From contig CALVQT010000003.1 of assembly GCA_944358375.1 (NCBI GenBank), forward strand, positions 42,399 through 106,398: 64,000 nucleotides of DNA, in the 5' to 3' direction. Made by a program: the position numbers and the translations under genes. How positions within the stretch are numbered: position 1 is the stretch's first letter; the number at the start of each line of letters is the position of its first letter. A model generated the notes under the pieces. It was not told where the DNA came from, did no database searches, and saw nothing but the letters and a program-made list of their open reading frames with translations. Source of the DNA: an uncultured Bacilli bacterium. GTDB lineage: Bacteria > Bacillota_I > Bacilli_A > RF39 > UBA660. Shown here piece by piece: positions 1 to 9,077 of the stretch.

Positions 1-174
1 GATATTTGCTGAAGATAAATCTGGATTTAACTTACATACAAAGCTTTTTTTATCATATACAATTATAATTTTATCATCTTTTTTCATTCTCATGACTTTC
101 TTAATATGATATAAATCATCATGATTAAGATATAATGTATCTTTATCTTTTTTTATTGAATAATATTGTTGCAT
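1..174 (-). CDS. rsmE: 16S rRNA (uracil-1498-N3)-methyltransferase RsmE, N-terminal part
   Basis: The first 58 residues are visible; the gene runs off the left edge. The segment has the hallmark RsmE amino end: a short MQQYYS start, then LNHDDLYHIKKVMRMKKDDK, matching the family's 'H-H-I-x-x-V-M-R-M-x-x-G-D' PUA-like domain, then a beta strand IIIVYD. RsmE methylates U1498 of 16S rRNA in the assembled 30S subunit. The ATG at 174 is preceded by TTAGGAGGATT, an ideal ribosome site. It follows the Smr gene by 7 bases, so the two are likely cotranscribed. The SPOUT catalytic domain lies outside the window and cannot be checked. Confidence 0.8.
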   Translation of the reverse strand, partial: MQQYYSIKKDKDTLYLNHDDLYHIKKVMRMKKDDKIIIVYDKKSFVCKLNPDLSSANI

Positions 175-181
175 AATCCTC

Positions 182-445
182 CTAATTTAGTATTACAATA
201 GTTTCTCCATCATTATAATTATATACTTTATATTCTAATACTCTTTTATCTTTTTTTAAATATTCATGAGTAATTTGCTTTAAAATGCCACTTCCCTTGC
301 CATGTATTATAATAATTTTTTTAATTCCTATTTTTAAATTATCCTCAATAAAACTATCCATTATAGCAATTGCTGAAAATCTATCATATCCATGTAAATC
401 TAAACTAGGAACATTATATAAAAATGGATCTATAAAATCTTTCAT
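182..445 (-). CDS. Small stand-alone Smr domain protein
   Basis: This 87-residue protein is essentially one Smr domain. It carries the two signature motifs of the fold: LDLHG near residue 16 and HGKGSGILK near residues 48-56 (family consensus HGxGTGxLR), followed by the closing beta strand ETIVIL. Smr domains occur at the C-terminus of MutS2, where they have DNA or RNA nicking or ribosome-rescue roles, and as stand-alone proteins. This copy lacks the MutS2 ATPase part. It sits 7 bases upstream of rsmE in the same direction. The specific substrate cannot be told from sequence. Confidence 0.8.
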   Translation of the reverse strand: MKDFIDPFLYNVPSLDLHGYDRFSAIAIMDSFIEDNLKIGIKKIIIIHGKGSGILKQITHEYLKKDKRVLEYKVYNYNDGETIVILN

Positions 446-508
446 AAACTTTCCTTCTTATAAAATATTATACATAATTTAATTAGCCTAATCAATAATA
501 TAAAGTAA

Positions 509-532
509 ATGACTTCACATAAGTGAAGTCAT
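509..532 (-). terminator. Terminator of the infC-rpmI-rplT operon
   Basis: A perfect 10-bp stem (ATGACTTCAC / GTGAAGTCAT) with a 4-base loop lies right after the rplT stop codon. On the minus strand it is followed by a T-rich run (TTTACTTTATATTATT). It fits an intrinsic terminator, although the T tract is interrupted. Confidence 0.7.
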
Positions 533-536
533 TATA

Positions 537-905
537 CTAATTTTCTTTATTTTTTAATGCTTCTTTGGCTGTATTAACTAATTTAGTAAATTCCTCTGGA
601 TTGTAAATCGCAAGTTCACTAAGCATTTTTCTATTAATTTTAATATTTACTTTGTTAAGTCCATCAATGAATTTAGAATAAACTATATCATTGTTTCTAC
701 AAGCAGCATTAATTCTTGTAATCCATAGTTTTCTAAAGTTATTAGCTCTTTTTTTTCTATCTTGGAAACTATAAGCACCACTATGGAATAATTGTTCTTG
801 AGCTGTTTTATATAATCTATGTTTGCTTCCAAAATATCCTTTAGCTCTTTTTAAAACTTTTCTTCTTCTATTTTTAGATACTACTCCACCTTTAACTCTT
901 GTCAT
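537..905 (-). CDS. rplT: 50S ribosomal protein L20
   Basis: 122 residues, full family length. The N-terminus MTRVKGGVV, the basic [14 protein letters not shown] segment and the [12 protein letters not shown] helix are characteristic L20 sequence. L20 binds 23S rRNA early in 50S assembly. In Bacillota it also represses its own operon by binding the infC leader. It is the last gene of infC-rpmI-rplT, 13 bases after rpmI, and a hairpin terminator follows. Confidence 0.98.
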   Translation of the reverse strand: MTRVKGGVVSKNRRRKVLKRAKGYFGSKHRLYKTAQEQLFHSGAYSFQDRKKRANNFRKLWITRINAACRNNDIVYSKFIDGLNKVNIKINRKMLSELAIYNPEEFTKLVNTAKEALKNKEN

Positions 906-918
906 ATTCCTATCCCCC

Positions 919-1110
919 TTATTTTACCAGTCCTTTGTATCTTTTAGCATCAGCTGAACTTAATACAGAACCCTTTCTTGATTTTCTATTGAAGTCAGTT
1001 GACTTCTTTCCACTATTATGATTTGCTCCTACATGTCCAATTTTAGTTGAACCAGAGTTTCTTACTTTAATTTTCTTACTTATTCCACCATGTGATTTCA
1101 TCTTTGGCAT
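919..1110 (-). CDS. rpmI: 50S ribosomal protein L35
   Basis: 63 residues, normal L35 length. The N-terminal MPKMKSHGG and the basic, glycine/lysine-rich body ending AKRYKGLV are typical of L35. The middle gene of the infC-rpmI-rplT operon, with 20-base and 13-base spacers to its neighbours. Confidence 0.97.
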   Translation of the reverse strand: MPKMKSHGGISKKIKVRNSGSTKIGHVGANHNSGKKSTDFNRKSRKGSVLSSADAKRYKGLVK

Positions 1111-1130
1111 AATACATTCCTTCTTTCTCT

Positions 1131-1679
1131 TTATTTTTTAGGTGTTAATAATAGTTGCATATTTCTACCTTCCATTTTAGGCATAGACTCTATATTCGCA
1201 ACATCATCTAGCTTTTTTGCAAAATTCATAATCACTTCTTTACCTAATTCAGGATGAGCAAGTTGTCTTCCTTTAAACCTAACTGAAACTTTGATTTTAT
1301 GGCCTTTTTCTAAATATGCCTTAGCATTTCTTAACTTAGTTTCAAAATCGCCAACATCTATTGTAACACTTAGTCTATATTCTTTAACTTCTAAATTTTG
1401 CTCCCTTTGTTTCTTTCTTGCTTCTTTTATTTGTTTTTGTTTTTCATAGCGATACTTATTATAATCAATAATCTTACAAACTGGATTTTTTAGATCTGGA
1501 TTTAATAATACTAAATCTAAACCAGCATATTTTGCTAATGTAAGAGCATCATTAATATTTTTTATACCCATTTTTTCTCCATTTGGACCAATTACCATTA
1601 CATTATCAATTGTAATTTGCTCGTTAACTAAAACTTCATTATTTTGCTTAGCTATTGCTAACACCTCCATATTTTCCAT
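1131..1679 (-). CDS. infC: Translation initiation factor IF-3
   Basis: 182 residues. The IF-3 N domain starts at LVNEQI and continues IGPNGEKMGI; the linker KQKQIKEARKKQREQ leads to the C domain (KEYRLSVTIDVGDFETKLRNA and the RFKGRQLAHPELG motif). IF-3 binds the 30S subunit, blocks premature 50S joining and proofreads the start codon. The start used is an ATG at 1679. A second ATG three codons later is possible, and a GGAGG lies just after it. The rare AUU start seen in some bacteria is not needed. A structured leader with an attenuator lies immediately upstream. Confidence 0.97.
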   Translation of the reverse strand: MENMEVLAIAKQNNEVLVNEQITIDNVMVIGPNGEKMGIKNINDALTLAKYAGLDLVLLNPDLKNPVCKIIDYNKYRYEKQKQIKEARKKQREQNLEVKEYRLSVTIDVGDFETKLRNAKAYLEKGHKIKVSVRFKGRQLAHPELGKEVIMNFAKKLDDVANIESMPKMEGRNMQLLLTPKK

Positions 1680-1684
1680 TTAAA

Positions 1685-1785
1685 AAAGTGTGCACAAGAG
1701 CCACACTTAAAAACATATTAATATTTAATTTAATAAGCTTTTATACCAATGTATTTATACATCTGGTGAAGAGTGGCACTCTTTC
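1685..1785 (-). promoter_or_regulatory. L20-type autoregulatory leader of infC with attenuator hairpin
   Basis: On the minus strand the leader holds an upstream segment AAGAGTGCCACTCTT (1783-1769) and, just before infC, a 7-bp hairpin (AAGTGTG/CACACTT, 1708-1686) followed by a T run, i.e. a terminator shape. The upstream AAGAG(TG)CCAC can instead pair at long range with GTGGCTCTT inside the terminator loop and 5' arm, with a 2-base bulge. Established knowledge: in Bacillus the infC leader folds through a long-range interaction that mimics the L20 site of 23S rRNA, and L20 binding promotes termination. The layout here matches that scheme; the assignment is inference from layout. Confidence 0.7.
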
Positions 1786-1856
1786 TTTCTTTTTTAACAA
1801 TAATGATTATATATAAATAATATTCAAATGTCAATAGTAAATTAACAATTTAAAAA

Positions 1857-2414
1857 TTAAATTCTTTCATTTTTATTTTTAATAAAAGGAAATAAAATAA
1901 GTAATCCTATAAATAAACATACTAATGCTTTAATTATCTTCATCACAGTAGAATCTATTTTTATTAACAATATTGTTTCTTCTAAAATATCTTCATTTGA
2001 CAAAACATAATCACAACTAAATTTAGCATCAAAATTTCCAAACACTACATTTTCAATTGAAATATCATCAATTACTTTTCCTTGAAGATAATACTCGCCA
2101 TTAGTCATTTTAAAATCATCCACTTTACCCTTTTCATCTAAATTAATACAATATTTTATATTAGGATTGTCTATATCTAAATGTTTCTCGCCCTCATCAC
2201 TACTAATAACGTTAAATTCTTTTCCATCCATATATTCACTAGAATATATTTTATTAGATTCCCTATATATAACTCTTGAATCTGTTATAAATGAACTTTT
2301 TTTTGCTTTTTGATAATAATTTAAAAAAATAAAACTAGCAACTAAAAAAAATAATGCTAAAATTGCCATTACTAATAATAATTCCATCAGTGTAAATCCG
2401 TTCTTAGTTCTCAC
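1857..2414 (-). CDS. Type IV pilin-like (pseudopilin) protein with extra C-terminal membrane segment
   Basis: 185 residues. The N-terminus MRTKNGFTLMELLLVMAILA has the class III prepilin signal: cleavage after Gly, Phe at +1 and Glu at +5, then a hydrophobic helix. This suggests processing by a prepilin peptidase and assembly into a competence or type IV-like pseudopilus. Unlike ordinary pilins it ends with a second hydrophobic stretch (about residues 160-180, VCLFIGLLILFPFI) and a charged KNKNERI tail, which would make it bitopic. The middle region is a short extracellular domain with two Cys that could form a disulphide. It lies alone between infC and frr. I cannot assign it to a named pilin family. 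Confidence 0.75.
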   Translation of the reverse strand: MRTKNGFTLMELLLVMAILALFFLVASFIFLNYYQKAKKSSFITDSRVIYRESNKIYSSEYMDGKEFNVISSDEGEKHLDIDNPNIKYCINLDEKGKVDDFKMTNGEYYLQGKVIDDISIENVVFGNFDAKFSCDYVLSNEDILEETILLIKIDSTVMKIIKALVCLFIGLLILFPFIKNKNERI

Positions 2415-2474
2415 ACATTACCACCACTACTACTATAAAAATTATACATAATTTTTTTCATATAGTCAATATAT

Positions 2475-2503
2475 AAGAACTTACTATAAAGTAGTAAGTT
2501 CTT
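2475..2503 (-). terminator. Hairpin at the frr stop codon
   Basis: A perfect 12-bp stem (AAGAACTTACTA / TAGTAAGTTCTT) with a 5-base loop overlaps the frr stop codon. On the minus strand the following run is only moderately T-rich (ATATATTGACT), so it may be a weak terminator or an mRNA 3'-end stabiliser. Confidence 0.5.
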
Positions 2504-3023
2504 GCTCTTTTTCTTTAAATTTTTCATCAACTATTTTATTAAATTTATTAATCATATCTTGTATTATTTGTAAATATCTTTCTTTTTCATCTTCGGTAAT
2601 TTCATCATTTTTCTTAATTTTATTATTTTCATCTTGTCTTATATTTCTAAGAGCTACTCTTGCTTCTTCTGCCATTTGACTTGCTTGTTTAACATAACTT
2701 TTTCTAGTTTCACCAGTTAATTCTGGAATAGTCAACATTATAACCTCACCATTATTAGTTGGTGCTATACCTAAGTTAGCTTCGTGTATACTCTTCTCTA
2801 TACTTTTAAGTGAAGATTTATCAAATGGTTTAATTGCTAAAACTCTTGCTTCTGGAATTGATATTGTTGCAAGTGATTGAATTGGTGTTTGAACACCATA
2901 ATAATCAACCATTATTCCATTTAAAATATTTGGATTAGCTCTTCCTGCTCTAATAGTTGTATATCTATTTTCTAAAGATTCAATTACTTTATTCATTTTA
3001 CTTTTAATTTCATTTTCATTCAT
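2484..3023 (-). CDS. frr: Ribosome recycling factor
   Basis: 179 residues, close to the usual 185. It has the RRF signatures: TTIRAGRANP near the start (family 'R-T-G-R-A-x-P'), then VDYYGVQTPI, ISIPEARVLAIKPFDKSSL, and the conserved VALRNIRQDENNKIKK loop. RRF works with EF-G to split post-termination ribosomes. It is downstream of pheT on the same strand, 61 bases away, and a hairpin overlaps its stop codon. Confidence 0.97.
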   Translation of the reverse strand: MNENEIKSKMNKVIESLENRYTTIRAGRANPNILNGIMVDYYGVQTPIQSLATISIPEARVLAIKPFDKSSLKSIEKSIHEANLGIAPTNNGEVIMLTIPELTGETRKSYVKQASQMAEEARVALRNIRQDENNKIKKNDEITEDEKERYLQIIQDMINKFNKIVDEKFKEKEQELTTL

Positions 3024-3084
3024 ATCTCATCCCTCATACTTATATTATAAATAAAATTAATATATAAATCAATCTTTTTATATA

Positions 3085-5451
3085 CTATTTATCTCTTAGT
3101 ATACCATTGTGTCTTTTAACAACATTTTCAATTATTTTATCAAACAAAGGATTTATTTCTTCATCACTTAAAGTCTTATCAAAACTTTCAAAATATAAAC
3201 TATATGCTATTGATTTTTTATTACTATCGATTCTATCTCCTTCATAATAATCAAATACATTTACACTTTTAAGTAACTTACCACCACCCTGTTTGATACT
3301 AGAAATTACATCTTCATTTTTGACTTCTTTAGGTAAAATAAATGCTAAGTCTTTAAATATACCTGGAAATTTAGAAAATTCTTTAAATTTAATTTTACCA
3401 GTTTTAATATTAAATAATTGATCTAAATTAATTTCAACAACATATATTTCATCTTTAGTAATTCTAGGGTGAACCTGTCCAATCATACCAATTATTTTGC
3501 CAGATACATTTATATAAACACTCTTAGTTGGATGCATTTCTTCTGGAAATTCTTTTACTACAAATGAATATCTATTTTTATATCCTAAATTATCAAGCAA
3601 ATCTTCTACTATTCCTTTAACTGAATAAAAATCATAATTTTCTTTTTTAATTCCATTTAAATAATTACCACATAATAAACAAGCCAATTTATTTTCTTCT
3701 ATAAATTCAGTGTTAATTAAACTAAAACATTTTCCTATTTCAAATATAGAAGCGTCTTTCATATTCCTTGCTTTATTATAATTATATACTTCTAGTAAAG
3801 ATACTAACATACTATGCCTTAAAACTTCTCTATCTTCTGATAATGGACTTAATACTTTTGTAAGTCCAAATTCATCATTAGTAAATTTAAATACATCAGA
3901 TACTTTAATTAATGAATAAGTTATTACCTCATTCAATCCAAGACTAATCATAATATCCCTAACTATTCTATTTTTATTATCATATTTAGATGGAATACTT
4001 TCAAATATAGGTAAAGTTTCCTTTATATTATCTACACCATATACTCTTCCAACTTCTTCAATTAAATCTTCTTTTATACTTATATCTGTTCTTCTTGTTG
4101 GAACCATAACTTTGAATTTATTAGCTACTAATTTATATTTAAAATCCAATTTATTAAACACAGTTGCTACATCTTTGGTAGTTAAATTATATCCTAAAAC
4201 ATTATTTATTTTCTCTAATGTTATATCAATAACCTTTTCTTCCCTACTTAAACAATTATATTCAAGCATTCCTTCACATACACTAGCACTAGCATATTTT
4301 TCAAGTAAATAACATGCTCTTTCAAGTGCCATATATGTTCTATTAACATCTATATCTTTTTCGAATCTAATACTAGCTTCACTTCTAATTAATTTTTTAG
4401 ATGTTTTTCTAATATTAATTGGATTAAATATTGCAGATTCGATTACTACATTTTTTGTATTTTCATTAATTTCAGTAGATAATCCACCCATAACGCCTGC
4501 AAGCCCTATTGCATCTTTTCCATTAGTTATTACAATATCATCATGAGTAAGTATTCTTTCATTATTATCTAATGTAACTAATATTTCACCATTATTTGCA
4601 TTTCTAACACCAATTGTATCACCAAGCAAATCAGCATCATAGAAATGAAGTGGTTGTCCTGTTTCTAACATAACATAATTTGAAATATCAACAACATTAT
4701 TTATTGGTCTAATACCACAAGCCATAAGTCTATTTTTTATAAATATAGGGCTTGGTTTTATAACAATATTATTTACTCTCTTACTTAAAAATGTATATAC
4801 ATTAGGTGTATCTATCTTTAATTTTAAAGAGTCTTTAATATTTTCATTATTTATTTTATAATTCATTTTAGGTAATTTGACTTTACCACCAACTATAATT
4901 GAACTTTCATATGCAAGACCTAACATACTAAGTAAATCTGCTCTATTAGCTGTTAGTTCAAAATCGATAATTATATCATCTAATTCTAAGAATTTAATTG
5001 GATCTTCTCCAACTATTGCTAATTCATTTAATTCATAAATACCTTTAATATCTTCCTCTTTTAAATATTTATTTTCAATGCCAAGTTCATTTAAAGCACA
5101 AATCATTCCATTAGATTCATAACCTAATATATTAGTTTTTTTAATTGTACCACCAGGAAGCTTAGCTCCATCTAATGCAACTATTACTTTAATACCTTCT
5201 CTTACATTAGGTGCACCACAAATTATATTCAATACCTCACTACCAATATTAACTTTACATACATGTAAATGATCACTTTGTGGATGCATACTACATTCTA
5301 TAACTTCACCAATAACTAATTTATTAGCATCAACTAGTGGTTTAATATTTTCATATTCATTACCTAATTTTACCATAGAATCAGCAAATTCTTTGAATTC
5401 TATATTATCTAAGTTAATATAATCACTAATAAATTTCTTACTTAGTTTCAT
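3085..5451 (-). CDS. pheT: Phenylalanyl-tRNA synthetase beta subunit
   Basis: 788 residues, full length. Domain order fits PheT: an N-terminal tRNA-binding OB domain (residues about 40-150, with HPQSDHLHVCKVN and CGAPNVREG), the B3/B4 editing domain, the B5 domain, the catalytic-like core (EEVGRVYGVDNI, EVITYSLI), and a C-terminal ferredoxin-like anticodon-binding domain (KFPGIFKDLAFILPKEV). PheT pairs with PheS as an alpha2-beta2 enzyme. It follows pheS after 2 bases, so the two are surely cotranslated, and both lie under the T-box upstream of pheS. Confidence 0.98.
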   Translation of the reverse strand: MKLSKKFISDYINLDNIEFKEFADSMVKLGNEYENIKPLVDANKLVIGEVIECSMHPQSDHLHVCKVNIGSEVLNIICGAPNVREGIKVIVALDGAKLPGGTIKKTNILGYESNGMICALNELGIENKYLKEEDIKGIYELNELAIVGEDPIKFLELDDIIIDFELTANRADLLSMLGLAYESSIIVGGKVKLPKMNYKINNENIKDSLKLKIDTPNVYTFLSKRVNNIVIKPSPIFIKNRLMACGIRPINNVVDISNYVMLETGQPLHFYDADLLGDTIGVRNANNGEILVTLDNNERILTHDDIVITNGKDAIGLAGVMGGLSTEINENTKNVVIESAIFNPINIRKTSKKLIRSEASIRFEKDIDVNRTYMALERACYLLEKYASASVCEGMLEYNCLSREEKVIDITLEKINNVLGYNLTTKDVATVFNKLDFKYKLVANKFKVMVPTRRTDISIKEDLIEEVGRVYGVDNIKETLPIFESIPSKYDNKNRIVRDIMISLGLNEVITYSLIKVSDVFKFTNDEFGLTKVLSPLSEDREVLRHSMLVSLLEVYNYNKARNMKDASIFEIGKCFSLINTEFIEENKLACLLCGNYLNGIKKENYDFYSVKGIVEDLLDNLGYKNRYSFVVKEFPEEMHPTKSVYINVSGKIIGMIGQVHPRITKDEIYVVEINLDQLFNIKTGKIKFKEFSKFPGIFKDLAFILPKEVKNEDVISSIKQGGGKLLKSVNVFDYYEGDRIDSNKKSIAYSLYFESFDKTLSDEEINPLFDKIIENVVKRHNGILRDK

Positions 5452-5453
5452 AT

Positions 5454-6494
5454 TTAATTCTCCCTTCTGTCAAAATTAGCTAAAAATCTATAATCATTTG
5501 TATAGAAATTTCTAATATCATTAATACCATATTTTAACATAGCAACTCTCTCGATACCCACTCCAAATGCAAAACCTTGATATTTATTTGAATCAAATCC
5601 ACATTTTTCTAGTACATTTGGATGTACCATACCACAACCAAGTATTTCAATCCATCCAGTATTTTTACACATTGAACATCCTTTTTTATTACAATTAAAG
5701 CAAGAAACATCTACTTCATAACTAGGTTCAGTAAATGGAAAGTAGCTTGCTCTAAATCTTATTTCTCTCTCTTCACCAAACATTTTTTTAGCAAGTAAAA
5801 GTAATGTCCCTTTTAAATCTGAAAGCGATATATTCTCACCAACAACAAGTCCCTCTATTTGAGAAAATTGATGTGAATGAGTTGCATCATCATCATCTCT
5901 TCTATATGTTTTTCCAGGACATATTAATTTAAATGGTTTTTTATCAGTATTAGCAATCATACTTCTTGCTTGCATAGAACTAGTATGTGGACGAAGTAAA
6001 TATTCTTCATTAATATAAAAACTATCTTGTGCATCTCTTGCAGGATGTCCTTTTGGTAAATTTAACAATTCAAAACAATTTTCATCAGTGTCAACTTCAG
6101 GTCCATCTACTACATCATATCCCATTGAAATAAATAAATCTTCTATTTCTTCACGAACAATAGTAAGAGGATGCTTAGTGCCTATCTTTCTTTTTTTACT
6201 CGGCAATGTTAGATCTATTTTATCTTTTTCAAGTTTCTTATTTAACTCTTCTTTTTTTATTATATCAAGTCTATTATTAATACTATTAGTAATAAAAGTT
6301 CTAACTTCATTTGATACAGCACCTATATTTCTTTTTTCTTCATTAGATAAATTTCTTAATGATGACATAATATCACTATACTCACTCTTCTTGCCTAAAA
6401 ATTTAGATTTAGCATTATTAATAGACGATTCATCATCACATTGTTCAATTTCTTCTAATGCTTTTTGCTTAATTGCTTCTAATTTTTCTATCAT
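5454..6494 (-). CDS. pheS: Phenylalanyl-tRNA synthetase alpha subunit
   Basis: 346 residues. It has the N-terminal coiled coil (residues 1-90), then class II catalytic motifs: [34 protein letters not shown] (motif 2 region), [23 protein letters not shown], and motif 3 as [15 protein letters not shown]. It charges tRNA-Phe as the catalytic partner of PheT. A pair of Cys doublets ([12 protein letters not shown]) sits between motifs 2 and 3 and could bind zinc, as in many Gram-positive PheS. The start ATG has GGAGG 6 bases upstream. Expression is controlled by a Phe T-box. Confidence 0.98.
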   Translation of the reverse strand: MIEKLEAIKQKALEEIEQCDDESSINNAKSKFLGKKSEYSDIMSSLRNLSNEEKRNIGAVSNEVRTFITNSINNRLDIIKKEELNKKLEKDKIDLTLPSKKRKIGTKHPLTIVREEIEDLFISMGYDVVDGPEVDTDENCFELLNLPKGHPARDAQDSFYINEEYLLRPHTSSMQARSMIANTDKKPFKLICPGKTYRRDDDDATHSHQFSQIEGLVVGENISLSDLKGTLLLLAKKMFGEEREIRFRASYFPFTEPSYEVDVSCFNCNKKGCSMCKNTGWIEILGCGMVHPNVLEKCGFDSNKYQGFAFGVGIERVAMLKYGINDIRNFYTNDYRFLANFDRREN

Positions 6495-6505
6495 ATTTTC
6501 CTCCT

Positions 6506-6705
6506 AAAAAAAAATATTATAATTTAAGGGTGAGAGATTCCCACGGTACCACCTTAATTCATAATATTTATGCTCTTTATTTGTTAACGCCAAAGTACGT
6601 TCTTTATTAATATGAAGGTGAATTCATATCTACTTATTTATTAGTATCTCACCAATCACTAACTCTCTTAAAATAAATATTAGATATTACTATTTCTTCA
6701 CAAAA
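6506..6705 (-). promoter_or_regulatory. T-box leader of pheST (tRNA-Phe sensing)
   Basis: The conserved T-box bulge sequence AAGGTGGTACC lies at 6555-6545, followed by CGTGGGA. The terminator pairs 6568-6550 with 6532-6513 (about 19 bp, few mismatches) and ends in eight T residues at 6513-6506. The antiterminator would use the same 5' arm. Upstream, a long stem I contains GAATTCACC. The UUC at 6622-6620, in an internal-loop position and followed by A, fits a Phe specifier codon, agreeing with the downstream synthetase. Uncharged tRNA-Phe would stabilise the antiterminator. Confidence 0.88.
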
Positions 6706-6823
6706 GATATAAACATTTTAACACTTAAAAATTAAATTGTCTATATTTTTTAATAATTATTTATAATCTATAATTTATTAACTTATATACTTTTGTAAAC
6801 TTTTGTTAATATTTAAAAATATT

Positions 6824-8527
6824 TTACGATTTTAACCTTTTTATAGTTTTTTTAACTATATCTACAATATTTTCTTTTTTAATATATGTTATCGTATCTT
6901 CATTTCTTAATTTAAATTCTATTTTTCCATTCTCAAATGCTTTACCTATTGTTAATCTTATTGGTATACCAATTAAATCCATATCTGCAAATTTAATACC
7001 AATTGTCTCTTTTCTATCATCTAATAATGTCTGAATATCAAGATTATTTAATTTATCATGCAATAATTGTGCATATTTACTACTTTCTTTATCATTTACA
7101 TTAGCAATTACTATACATACTTTAAAAGGAGATACATCTATTGGCCATATTATTCCTCTATCATCGTGATTTTCTTCTACTATTGTACTAATACACCTAT
7201 CTAAACCAATACCATAACTACCCATATATACTAAATTTTTATTATTTACTTCATCTATATATTTTAAATTATAATATTCGCTATAATTAGTTCCTAATTT
7301 AAATATATGCCCCACTTCTATACCTTTTAATATATTACATTTATTACCACATTTAGGACATACACAATTTTCATCAAATAACTTAATATCGCTATACATA
7401 TTAACTCTAAAATCTCTTCCAGGAACAACATTTATATAATGATAATCTCTTTGATTACTACCACACACAGCATTTAACATATTTTTAACCTCATTATCAG
7501 CTATTACTTTCATAGTTGCATTAATAGGCCCTATAAACCCAGCATATGTTCCAATTCTTTTTAGTTCATACTCATCGGGTATTGTAATATTTTGAGATTT
7601 TAAAAGTCTTTTTAATTTATTTATATTTAATTGACTATTTCCTCTTAATAATATCATTTTATATTCATCATCTACTTTTATAACAAGAGATTTTATAATA
7701 TTATTAACATCTACTTTTAAAAATTTACTTACTTCATTTATTGTTTTTTTATCAATTGTTTTAACAAGTTTTGCATCACTTAATTTAACATCTAATCTTT
7801 TAAAATTATTTTTACAACTAGCATCTTCAATATTGGATGCATAGTCACATTCATTACACTTAACTACTTTGTTATCCCCATGTTCATTTATAACTTGAAA
7901 TTCCTCACTAGATAAGCCCATCATATAATATGGATCACTTCTCACAACTAATGTATTAAGACCCATCCTTCTAAATATTTTTATATATGCTTGATATACT
8001 TTATCATAACTAATGTCACATCCAGCTTCATTAGCATCAAAACTATATGCATCAGCCATTATAAATTCATTTTTTCTTATTAAACCAAACTCATTTTTAT
8101 TCTCATCTCTATATTTATTACTTATTTGATATAAAGTAAAATGTAAATCTTTATAACTATTTATTTTATATTTAGCAAGATAAGTAAATAATTCTTCACT
8201 AGTTGGACATAAAGAATATAATTTATTATTCCTACTTTTAATATTAAATATTTCATCTACTAATATATGATCTCTATTTGTTTTTTCAAATATTTCACTA
8301 CTTACTAATGATGGCATTAATAATTCGTGAGCATTTATATTATTTAATTCTTTTTGAATAATTTTTTTAATATTATTAAGTACAATAAAACCAAGTGGTA
8401 AATAAGTATATGCACCACTTTCTAATTTCATAATCATTCCACTTTTTACAAGTAATTTTGATGAAATAATACTTTCATCTTTTGGCAACTCTCTTCTTGT
8501 TATAAAAAAATTATTACTTAATTTCAT
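6824..8527 (-). CDS. proS: Prolyl-tRNA synthetase (bacterial type)
   Basis: 567 residues, matching the bacterial form. It begins at class II motif 1 (MKLESGAYTYLPLGF), motif 2 lies near FTLYQISNKYRDENKNEFGLIRKNEF, and the editing insertion (INS) domain occupies about residues 230-370 (ending in the GRDFRVN area). Motif 3 reads MGSYGIGLDRCI, followed by the anticodon-binding domain (FKVCIVIANVND and IGIPIRLTIGKAF). A CPKCGNKC doublet after INS may hold zinc. It lies 10 bases after a pilin-like gene and at the end of the pot cluster. No T-box was seen directly upstream of it. Confidence 0.97.
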   Translation of the reverse strand: MKLSNNFFITRRELPKDESIISSKLLVKSGMIMKLESGAYTYLPLGFIVLNNIKKIIQKELNNINAHELLMPSLVSSEIFEKTNRDHILVDEIFNIKSRNNKLYSLCPTSEELFTYLAKYKINSYKDLHFTLYQISNKYRDENKNEFGLIRKNEFIMADAYSFDANEAGCDISYDKVYQAYIKIFRRMGLNTLVVRSDPYYMMGLSSEEFQVINEHGDNKVVKCNECDYASNIEDASCKNNFKRLDVKLSDAKLVKTIDKKTINEVSKFLKVDVNNIIKSLVIKVDDEYKMILLRGNSQLNINKLKRLLKSQNITIPDEYELKRIGTYAGFIGPINATMKVIADNEVKNMLNAVCGSNQRDYHYINVVPGRDFRVNMYSDIKLFDENCVCPKCGNKCNILKGIEVGHIFKLGTNYSEYYNLKYIDEVNNKNLVYMGSYGIGLDRCISTIVEENHDDRGIIWPIDVSPFKVCIVIANVNDKESSKYAQLLHDKLNNLDIQTLLDDRKETIGIKFADMDLIGIPIRLTIGKAFENGKIEFKLRNEDTITYIKKENIVDIVKKTIKRLKS

Positions 8528-8537
8528 ATTCTTACCC

Positions 8538-9023
8538 TTAATTATATCTTTTGCTATCCCAATTTGTTATATCATCTTTATTAATTACATAAGAAAAAAT
8601 TTTTCTATTTATAGCAACATTATTATTATATCTAATACATACTTTTTCATTATTTAATGAACTATTATCTATTGGATTTAATAGTATTTCTTTATTATCT
8701 GAATCACCTGATAAATATCCTTGAGATATAAGTGTTTTAACAAGCACTATTAAACAATCCTCATTTTCTATGTAGCAATTAGCACCTTCACAACATTCTT
8801 GACCACTATTACACGTTAAAGTAACTGGACTAGGTATTTCCATTATATTTTTACTTGCATAATCTTCGGCTGCTATTAATATTTGTCCTAATTTGCTTTC
8901 TAAAGAATTTGATAAAACTGTTTTTCTAATTAATAATATAGCAGGTGTAGTTATAACTGATAATATAGCTAATATAGCAATTACAGCAATTAATTCTGTT
9001 AATGTAAAACCCTTCTTATTCAT
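8538..9023 (-). CDS. Type IV pilin-like protein, Cys-rich
   Basis: 161 residues from the ATG at 9023. I prefer this start because AAGGAGATATTGTAT precedes it, whereas the upstream ATG at 9053 has no good ribosome site and would push ten residues in front of the leader. The N-terminus MNKKGFTLTELIAVIAILA is a class III prepilin signal (Gly/Phe cleavage, Glu at +5). The mature part has a cluster of six Cys (LTCNSGQECCEGANCYIENEDC region, residues about 90-110) and one further Cys (VCIRY) near 135, suggesting a disulphide-rich surface domain. It sits between potD (54 bases) and proS (10 bases). It may be a minor pseudopilin of a competence or T4P-like system. Confidence 0.8.
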   Translation of the reverse strand: MNKKGFTLTELIAVIAILAILSVITTPAILLIRKTVLSNSLESKLGQILIAAEDYASKNIMEIPSPVTLTCNSGQECCEGANCYIENEDCLIVLVKTLISQGYLSGDSDNKEILLNPIDNSSLNNEKVCIRYNNNVAINRKIFSYVINKDDITNWDSKRYN

Positions 9024-9077
9024 ATACAATATCTCCTTATAATAGTATATCAAAAAGAATAATTTAAAACAATTATT

